Shown: one piece after another, positions 57,401 through 64,000 of the stretch
Layout: each line of letters opens with the position of its first letter
How positions within the stretch are numbered: the first letter of the stretch is position 1
Source of the DNA: Limnomonas spitsbergensis
Lineage: Eukaryota > Chlorophyta > Chlorophyceae > Chlamydomonadales
Assembly (NCBI GenBank): GCA_037349105.1
Contig: JAYJMM010000124.1
Coordinates: 124,001-188,000, forward strand
Length of the DNA stretch: 64,000 nt
Direction: 5' to 3'
The notes under the pieces: model-generated
The model's database searches: none
What the model saw: the letters and a program-made list of their open reading frames with translations, nothing else
Told to the model about the DNA's origin: nothing
Translations under genes and position numbers: made by a program

Positions 57401-59442
57401 TGATCCACAGCTGTTCTGGGGTAAGGGTGAGGGGTGGGAGGGAGGAGGCAGCTCACTGATCCACAGCTGTTCTAGGGTTAGGGTGAAGGGTGGGAGGGAG
57501 GAGGCAGCTGACTCGTGCACAGCTGTTCTGAGGTAAGGGTGAATGGTGGGAGGGAGGAGGCAAGTTACTGATCCACAGCTGTTCTGGGGTTAGGGTGAGG
57601 GGTAGGAGGGAGGAGGCAGCTGACTGATCCACAGCTGTTCTGGGGTAAGTGTGAGGATTGGGAGGGAGGAGGCAGCTGACTGATCCACAGCTGTTCTGGG
57701 GTAAGGGTGAAGGGTGGAAGGGAGGCTGCAGCTGACTGGTCCACAGATGTTCTGGGGTGAGGGTGAAGGGTGGGAGGGAGGAGGCAGCTCACTGATCCAC
57801 AGCTGTTCTGGGGTAAGGGTGGGGATTGGGAGGGAGGAGGCAGCTGACTCGTCCACAGCTGTTCTGGGGTAAGGGTGGAGGGTGGGAGGGAGGAGGCAGC
57901 TGACTGATCCACAGCTGTTCTGGGGTAAGGGTGAGGGGTGGGAGGGAGGAGGCAGCTGACTGATCCACAGCTGTTCTGGGGTTAGGGTGAAGGGTGGGAG
58001 GGAGGAGGCAGCTGACTGGTGCACAGCTGTTCTGGGGTAAGGGTGAAGGGTGGGAGGGAGGAGGCAAGTTACTGATCACAGCTGTTCTGGGGTAAGGGTG
58101 AGGGGTAGGAGGGAGGAGGCAGCTGACTGATCCACAGCTGTTATGGGGTAAGGTTGAGGGGTGGGAGGGAGGAGGCAGCTGACTGATCCACAGCTGTTCT
58201 GGGGTAAGGGTGAAGGGTGGGAGGGAGGCTGCAGCTGACTGGTCCACAGATGTTCTGGGGTAAGGGTGAAGGGTGGGAGGGAGGAGGCAGCTGACTGATC
58301 CACAGCTGTTCTGGGGTAAGGGTGGGGATTGGGAGGGAGGAGGCAGCTGACTGGTCCACAGATGTTCTGGGGTAAGGGTGGAGGGTGGGAGGGAGGAGGC
58401 AGCTCACTGATCCACAGCTGTTCTGGGGTAAGGGTGGGGATTGGGAGGGAGGAGGCAGCTGACTGGTCCACAGCTGTTCTGGGGTAAGGGTGGAGGGTGG
58501 GAGGGAGGAGGCAGCTGACTGATCCACAGCTGTTCTGGGGTAAGGGTGAGGGGTGGGAGGGAGGAGGCAGCTGACTGATCCACAGCTGTTCTGGGGTTAG
58601 GGTGAAGGGTGGGAGGGAGGAGGCAGCTGACTGGTGCACAGCTGTTCTGGGGTAAGGGTGAAGGGTGGGAGGGAGGAGGCAGCTGACTGATCCACAGCTG
58701 TTCTGGGGTAAGGGTGAGGGGTGGGAGGGAGGAGGCAGCTGACTGATCCACAGCTGTTCTGGGGTTAGGGTGAAGGGTGGGAGGGAAGAGGCAGCTGACT
58801 GGTGCACAGCTGTTCTGGGGTAAGGGTGAAGGGTGGGAGGGAGGAGGCAAGTTACTGATCCACAGCTGTTCTGGGGTAAGGGTGAGGGGTAGGAGGGAGG
58901 AGGCAGCTGACTGATCCACAGCTGTTCTGGGGTAAGGGTAAGGGGTGGGAGGGAGGAGGCAGCTGACTGATCCACAGCTGTTGGGAGGGAGGAGGCAGCT
59001 GACTGGTCCACAGTTGTTCTGGGGTAAGGGTGAAGGGTGGGAGGGAGGAGGCATGCTACTGATCCACAGCTGTTCTGGGGTAAGGGTGAGGATTGGGAGG
59101 GAGGAGGCAGGCTACTGATCCACAGCTATTCTGGGGTAAGGGTGAGGGGTAGGAGGGAGGAGGCAGGTTACTGATCCACAGCTGTTCTGGGGTAAGGGTG
59201 AGGGGTAGGAGGGAGGAGGCAGGTTACTGATACACAGCTGTTCTGGGGTAAGGGTGAAGGGTGGGAGGGAGGAGGCAGCTGACTGATCCACAGCTGTTCT
59301 GGGGTAAGGGTGAGGATTGGGAGGGAGGAGGCAGCTGACTGGTCCACAGCTGTTCTGGGTGGGAGGGAGAAGGCAGGCTACTGATCCACAGCTGTTCTGG
59401 GGTAAGGGTGAGGGGTAGGAGGGAGGAGGCAGGTTACTGATT
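51440..59442 (-). repeat. 56-bp satellite segment, right domain 3 (8 kb, core-free)
   Basis: About 143 units with no core block. It contains three partial copies of a super-repeat at offsets 2,806 bp (about 52214-53665 against 55020-56471) and 1,776 bp (about 55342-56471 against 57118-58247). Markers are the shortened unit TGATCACAGCTG (near 53493, 56299 and 58075) and GGTGAATGGTGGG (near 52960, 55766, 57542). A 2-bp deletion, short units near 54397 and 58979, and more single-base variation than elsewhere suggest this is the oldest edge of the array. Confidence 0.9.
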
Positions 59443-60680
59443 TGGGACAGGTGGTGGGGGGAGAGGGGATGTGTCTGGCCATGAGCTGGGACATGTGATG
59501 GGGGGAGAGGGGATGTGTCTGGCCATGAGCTGGGGCAGGTGATGGGGGGAGAGGGGATGTGTCTGGCCATGAGCTGGGACATGTGATGGGGGGAGAGGGG
59601 ATGTGTCTGGCCATGAGCTGGAGCAGGTGGTGGGGGGAGAGGGGATGTGTCTGGCCATGAGCTGGGACAGGTGGTGGGGGGAGAGGGGATGTGTCTGGCC
59701 ATGAGCTGGAGCAGGTGGTGGGGGGAGAGGGGATGTGTTTGGCCATGAGCTGGAGCAGGTGGTGATTGGAGAGGGGATGTGTCTGGCCATGAGATGGGAC
59801 AGGTGGTGGGGGGAGAGGGGATGTGTCTGGCCATGAGCTGGGACATGTGATGGGGGGAGAGGGGATGTGTCTGGCCATGAGCTGGGGCAGGTGATGGGGG
59901 GAGAGGGGATGTGTCTGGCCATGAGCTGGGACATGTGATGGGAGGAGAGGGGATGTGTCTGGCCATGAGCTGGAGCAGGTGGTGGGGGGAGAGGGGATGT
60001 GTCTGGCCATGAGCTGGAGCAGGTGGTGGGGGGAGAGGGGATGTGTCTAGCCATGAGCTGGGACATGTGATGGGGGGAGAGGGGATGTGTCTGGCCATGA
60101 GCTGGGACAGGTGGTGGGGGGAGAGGGGATGTGTCTGGCCATGAGCTGGAGCAGGTGATGGGGGGAGAGGGGATGTGTCTGGCCATGAGCTGGAGCAGGT
60201 GGTGGGGGGAGAGGGGATGTGTCTGGCCATGAGCTGGGACAGGTGGTGGGGGGAGAGGGGATGTGTCTGGCCATGAGCTGGAGCAGGTGGTGGGGGGAGA
60301 GGGGATGTGTCTGGCCATGAGCTGGAGCAGGTGGTGGGAGGAGAGGGGATGTGTCTGGCCATGAGCTGGGACAGGTGGTGGGGGGAGAGGGGATGTGTCT
60401 GGCCATGAGCTGGAGCAGGTGGTGGGGGGAGAGGGGATGTGTCTGGCCATGAGCTAGAGCAGGTGGTGGGGGGAGAGGGGATGTGTCTGGCCATGAGCTG
60501 GAGCAGGTGGTGGGGGGAGAGGGGATGTGTCTGGCCATGAGCTGGGACAGGTGGTGGGGGGAGAGGGGATGTGTCTGGCCATGAGCTGGGACATGTGATG
60601 GGGGGAGAGGGGATGTGTCTGGCCATGAGCTGGGGCAGGTGATGGGGGGAGAGGGGATGTGTCTGACCATGAGCTGGGCA
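59443..60680 (-). repeat. 44-bp minisatellite array, about 28 copies
   Basis: The unit on + is GGGACAGGTGGTGGGGGGAG-AGGGGATGTGTCTGGCCATGAGCT. It is the inverted form of the 44-bp unit in core blocks. Variants (GGGACAGG-TGGT, GGGACATG-TGAT, GGGGCAGG-TGAT, GGAGCAGG-TGGT) recur in an order that repeats after 352 bp (8 units; 59444 against 59796). Minus-strand frames of up to 504 codons are open through the array because 44 bp keeps all frames stop-free. No gene is called. Confidence 0.95.
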
Positions 60681-60685
60681 TGTGG

Positions 60686-60795
60686 AGTGCTTTGGCTGTT
60701 GAGAAGCAGTAGGTGATGAGGCTGGGCTTGGGTACCTTCAGACGATCATGATGCATGGTAGGCCAGCCAGCCTAGTCCTGTGGTAGCAAGGGACA
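60686..60795 (-). repeat. Diverged relative of the arm exon-like element
   Basis: The minus strand reads CCCTTGCTACCACAG, then a stretch including AGWPTMHHDRLKVPKPSLIT, matching the arm reading AGLPTMHRAGLKLQKTSLIS. The differences mostly keep the frame, as expected of once-coding sequence. It runs directly into the 44-bp array, which replaces whatever followed it. Confidence 0.55.
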
Positions 60796-60800
60796 TAAAG

Positions 60801-61236
60801 GGTGCATGCTTTATGGCATGGGATGTACGGGAGGGTATGTGGGAGAGTCTAGGAGAGCACATGGGGGTACTGGATGTGGCTGGACCCTGACTGGTTGGAC
60901 TTTGAGTGGCTGGACCCTAAATTGCTGGGCAGTTGTGGGGGATCTTTGGCATGCAAGACCTGGGCAGCTGAGGGGGAGAGGTGGACTGCTGGATCTAGGC
61001 AGCAAAGGGGGATATGTGGACTGCATGAGCTAGGCAGCTGAGGGGGAGAGGTGTTTGGGGAGGGGGTTATGTTACTTTGCCTTGATGTATCAGGATGGTG
61101 GAGTCTTGTGCATGGGGACATGTACTTGTACGCTGCTCTGATAAAAACATGGAGGTGGAGTCGTGTGCACGGGGACAGGTACTGGTACCTTGCTCTGTAA
61201 TTTACTTGTGGCTGGTGGCCTGGGGTGTAAGCACGA
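60801..61236. other. Low-copy G-rich sequence with short degenerate repeats
   Basis: No gene recognised. Short duplications are visible: GGCAGCTGAGGGGGAGAGGTG-like at about 60963 and 61031; GGCTGGACCCT at about 60880 and 60909; and a 57-bp tandem pair starting GGTGGAGTC at 61097 and 61154 (GTGTGCACGGGGACAGGTAC type). The GGAGTC-TGTGCACGGGG motif also occurs in the palindrome arms and near 61402. Confidence 0.5.
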
Positions 61237-61254
61237 GGGGGGGGGGGGGGGGGG
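61237..61254 (+). repeat. Homopolymer of 18 G
   Basis: Uninterrupted G18 following GTAAGCACGA. The exact length is uncertain in any sequencing technology. Confidence 0.9.
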
Positions 61255-62321
61255 TATGGACAGGCTAGAGGGCACATGGCCCATGCTGGAGGGCCATGCG
61301 GGAGGGACACGCTGTTACTTGCCTTTCATCCAGCAAACAGCAGGAAGGTCGAGTCTAGTGGTCGTGTGGTCGAGTGGTTGTGGCACTCTGATCTGATGTA
61401 GCAAGGTGATGGAGTCTTGTGCACGGGGGATGGTAGTTGCTGGGCTTCTCGATCTTCCTTGTTCTTGCGTTTACGATGGCGCTTTGGGGATGCGTGGGGA
61501 TGTCGGCCCCCGGTGTGTTGGGTACCTGACGGTACGCATGAGGAAGATGCTGCTACATTACATTGCGTATGAGTACAACGCGTTACTCAGAGAACTTCAT
61601 ACAAGATCCAATCCGTGGCAAAGCATGATCGGGCATATCAGGATGAAGCTGGGTCGCCATCAGAGCGTAGCATTACCTGTGCTACCAAGCTCACCTGAAT
61701 TGGTTGATCTTTCAAGAAGGGACTGGTACACTGGTGGTACTGAGAAGTGCATTCCAGATCGTCGACAGGTGGTACAAAGTGTGGAACGTTGCCCCATGGC
61801 TGTGGCGTCGAGACGTTCGGTCTCCAGGCGTATCATGGCCGTCTGTTGAGATTGGCATTCCTGGTGTAGGTCTACAAGATCAACCAGAGGTTTCGCTCAA
61901 CATCATGCAACACCATCTAGTAGTAACACTGATCGTGGAGCTGTAGGAACGGCGAGGTACGCTTTGCATGATTGCTTTATCAGATGCACTGCAATCGCGC
62001 TGGGTGTGCCCTCCTGCCACCTCTTGCTGCGCTCAGGCAGCACAGCTGGCGAGGGCTGCGTGGCCAACCTGTAGACGAAGCAAGAAGATTGGAGATCGGA
62101 GTGGTGCGGCGTGGCTTCGACGCAGATCGGTAAGATGTTGTTGCAAAAAACTGATGGGTGAACATGTTGTTGCTGTCACCTGAGGCATCAGGCGTGTATG
62201 GCACGTTAGATAAAACAGTGTTCGAAACAGCAGAAAGCGGCGTATATGCGCGCATGCGTGTCTTGGTAGGGCGGCGCTTCGTTCAAAAAGACAGGCAGGA
62301 TGTTGAAATGAAAAGACTAAA
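61255..62321. other. Unassigned low-copy region with weak open frames
   Basis: Composition is mixed and non-repetitive, unlike the arrays on both sides. The largest frames on + are 61406-61849 (147 codons, includes VGYLTVRMRKMLLHYIAYEY) and 61704-61946 (80 codons, includes FQIVDRWYKVWNVAPWLWRR). They are in different frames and overlap, neither resembles a known family, and I could not join them by convincing splice sites. This may be a decayed gene or transposon fragment. Confidence 0.3.
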
Positions 62322-62323
62322 AC

Positions 62324-62342
62324 TAAACCCTAAACCCTAAAC
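62324..62342 (+). repeat. Interstitial plant-type telomere-like motif
   Basis: TAAACCCTAAACCCTAAAC: about two and a half CCCTAAA repeats, preceded by AAAACTAAA. Too short for a telomere. It sits exactly at the edge of the 49-bp minisatellite and is also compatible with a telo-box (AAACCCTAA). Confidence 0.8.
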
Positions 62343-63125
62343 ACCCAGACAGCCCATACCATGCAGGCCAGCCCATTCATGTCAGGCAGACACCCATGCA
62401 GCTCATCCCATGCAGGCCAGACCCCTCATGTCTGGCAGACACCCAGACAGCTCATCCCATGCAGGCCAGACCCCTCATGGCAGGTAGACACCCAGGCAGC
62501 TCATCCCATGCAGGCCAGACCCCTCATGTCAGGCAGACACGCAGACAGCCCATCCCATGCAGAACAGCCCATTCATGACAGGCAGACACCCAGACAGCCC
62601 ATCCCATGCAGGACAGCCCATTCATGTCAGGCAGACACCCAGGCAGCCCATCCCATGCAGGCCAGACCCCTCTTGTCAGCCAGACACCCAGACAGCCCAC
62701 CCCATGCAAGCCAGACCCCTCTTGTCAGGCAGACACCCAGACAGCCCATACCATGCAGGCCAGCCCATTCATGTCAGGCAGACACCCAGGCAGCTCATCC
62801 CATGCAGGCCAGACCCCTCATGTCTGGCAGACACCCAGACAGCCCATCCCATGCAGGCCAGACCCCTCATGGCAGGTAGACACCCAGGCAGCTCATCCCA
62901 TGCAGGCCAGACCCCTCATGTCAGGCAGACACCCAGACAGCCCATCCCATGCAGGACAGCCCATTCATGACAGGCGGACACCCAGACAGCCCATCCCATG
63001 CAGGACAGCCCATTCATGTCAGGCAGACACCCAGGCAGCCCATCCCATGCAGGCCAGACCCCTCTTGTCAGCCAGACACCCAGACAGCCCATCCCATGCA
63101 GGCCAGACCCCTCTTGTCAGACACC
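62342..63125 (+). repeat. 49-bp minisatellite, two 8-unit super-repeats
   Basis: 16 units of 49 bp: CACCCAGACAGCCCATCCCA-TGCAGGCCAGACCCCTCATG-TCAGGCAGA with variants. Unit variants repeat in the same order after exactly 392 bp (62342 and 62734 both begin CACCCAGACAGCCCATACCA). The 49-bp period leaves frames open (up to 243 codons at 62606-63337), but the encoded Pro/His/Ser repeats are not called as protein. Confidence 0.93.
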
Positions 63126-63340
63126 ACCTGCATGCCAGGCACACCACAAGTCGGGGGCCTGATGAGGGAATCGATAAGGGCTTTAATATACCACCTATCC
63201 AGGTCCGAAACGAGCTTGGAGCAGCAGGGGTAGCGCTGGGAGGGACTGGACTCGTCTTATACGGGCTGCAACCTGGTGACTGTTGCGCATCGCAATGGTG
63301 GAGAGCAATCGCCCCCCATGGCCCTCAGGATCCCTAGGTT
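63126..63340. other. Unassigned sequence after the 49-bp array
   Basis: About 215 bp of non-repetitive DNA. An open + frame continuing from the array reads GFNIPPIQVRNELGAAGVAL and stops near 63335; it is not recognised. No tRNA or other RNA gene seen. Confidence 0.3.
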
Positions 63341-63775
63341 GATTGGAACAAATGCCCTCTCTTCCCTCCATACCTCTCCTCCATCTCTTCCTTCTCCCCT
63401 CTTCCTCCTCCTATCTTCCTTTCCCCCAACTGCTCCTTCTCCTATCTTCCTTCCCCTCTCTTCCCTCCCCCCTCTCTCCCTACCTCTCTTCCCTCCCCCC
63501 CTCTCCCCCCCCTCTCTTCCCTCCCCTCTCTTCCCTCTCCTCTCTTCATTCTCCTCTCTTCCTTCCCCTCGCTTCCGTCCCCCCTCTCCCCTCTCCCTCT
63601 CTTCACCCCCCCCCCCCCCTTCTCTCCCCTCCCATCCCCTCTCTTCCACCCCTCCGCCTTCACCCCCCCCCCCACTATTTTCCATCTCCCATTTCTCCTC
63701 CCTTCATCCCCCCCTCTCTTCCTGCCCTCCCTCCCAGTCCTCCCATCCCTCTCTTCCCTCTCCCTAGCCCCTGCA
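63341..63775 (+). repeat. C/T-rich low-complexity tract (polypyrimidine)
   Basis: About 435 bp almost entirely of C and T, built from CTCTTCCCTCCCC-like words. It includes C14 at 63606-63619 and C11 at 63663-63673. Long polypyrimidine/polypurine tracts of this type can form triplex (H-DNA). The open frames on both strands are compositional. Confidence 0.9.
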
Positions 63776-64000
63776 TTTTGTGCTAAACAGCAGGTGCATG
63801 GCGTTGTGAATAGTCATGTTTTCTGTGGAACCAGCCCCTGTGCCCGTGACGATGGGTAGATCCAGGGCTACACTGGACTATTCCGAAATGTATACCGTAA
63901 CGGTGGGTACACGCCGGGCGCCAGAACAGTTGTGTAAAAACGTGGTATGAATCAGTGTGGCCAGTAAGGGTGTAGGAGATGGGTGGCAAAGGCGGGCACG
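63776..64000. other. Right end of window, nothing recognised
   Basis: 225 bp of ordinary composition. No repeat, RNA gene or convincing coding sequence. A 68-codon minus-strand frame (63783-63989) resembles nothing I know. Confidence 0.4.

Larger units (their letters stand above)
40113..59442 (-). repeat. Right 56-bp satellite domain, inverted orientation
   Basis: About 290 units of the same 56-bp satellite, now with the G-rich strand on + (TTCTGGGGTAAGGGTG...GGGAGGGAGGAGG). Three core blocks, also inverted, are spaced 2,678 and 6,889 bp apart, and none lies in the last 8.0 kb. The orientation flip relative to 1-32846 occurs across the palindrome. Confidence 0.97.

Noticed and set aside
59112..60626. 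504-codon repeat protein on the minus strand
   Set aside because: An open frame through the 44-bp minisatellite, with other minus-strand frames open over the same stretch. Period and composition explain it.
62324..62342. True telomere end
   Set aside because: Only about 2.5 repeats and internal to the sequence, so it is an interstitial motif at most.
62361..62879. 172-codon Pro/His/Ser protein
   Set aside because: Frame through the 49-bp minisatellite. The alternative frames over the same DNA are also open.
60801..64000. tRNA, rRNA or other structural RNA genes
   Set aside because: I looked for cloverleaf A/B-box patterns and rRNA landmarks by eye and saw none. A covariance-model search would be needed to exclude small RNAs.

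Overview
The window is eukaryotic nuclear DNA dominated by satellite and minisatellite arrays. It holds very little ordinary coding sequence. Three things point to a plant-type nuclear genome, most likely a green alga: GT-AG introns in the best gene model, a fragment of a tandem ~37-residue helical repeat (LANTLWAMATLGH type, of the kind seen in OPR/RAP-like organelle RNA-binding proteins expanded in algae), and an interstitial CCCTAAA (TTTAGGG-type) telomere-like motif. No species is claimed. Nothing bacterial, plastid or mitochondrial was seen, and no tRNA or rRNA gene.

Layout. Positions 1-32846 are a 56-bp satellite (C-rich strand on +) interrupted by nine copies of a ~1,020-bp core block, so core plus satellite forms a higher-order repeat 2.6-4.9 kb long. 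Positions 32847-40112 are a single-copy-like island arranged as a giant inverted repeat. Its two 3,483-bp arms (32847-36329 and 36630-40112) flank a 300-bp spacer at 36330-36629. The symmetry continues into the satellite on both sides, so the palindrome runs from about 29820 to 43139. Positions 40113-59442 are the same satellite in opposite orientation with three inverted core blocks. Positions 59443-60680 are a 44-bp minisatellite that also occurs inside every core block and, diverged, inside the island arms. Positions 60681-62321 are low-copy sequence with a diverged relative of an arm element and no convincing gene. Positions 62322-63125 are a telomere-like motif followed by a 49-bp minisatellite organised as two 8-unit super-repeats. 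Positions 63126-64000 are unassigned sequence, a C/T-rich low-complexity tract, and further unassigned sequence.

Genes. The only good protein-coding candidate is a three-exon gene present once per arm (39154-40018 on + and 32941-33805 on -). It encodes a predicted 237-residue protein with two hydrophobic segments and an unrecognised C-terminal domain. I found one difference between the two copies, and it is synonymous. The palindrome centre carries the 3' end of an OPR/RAP-like helical-repeat gene, broken and fused to its own inverted 3' end. The very long Pro/Ser-rich open frames across the satellite (up to 1,066 codons) follow from repeat composition and are not annotated as genes.
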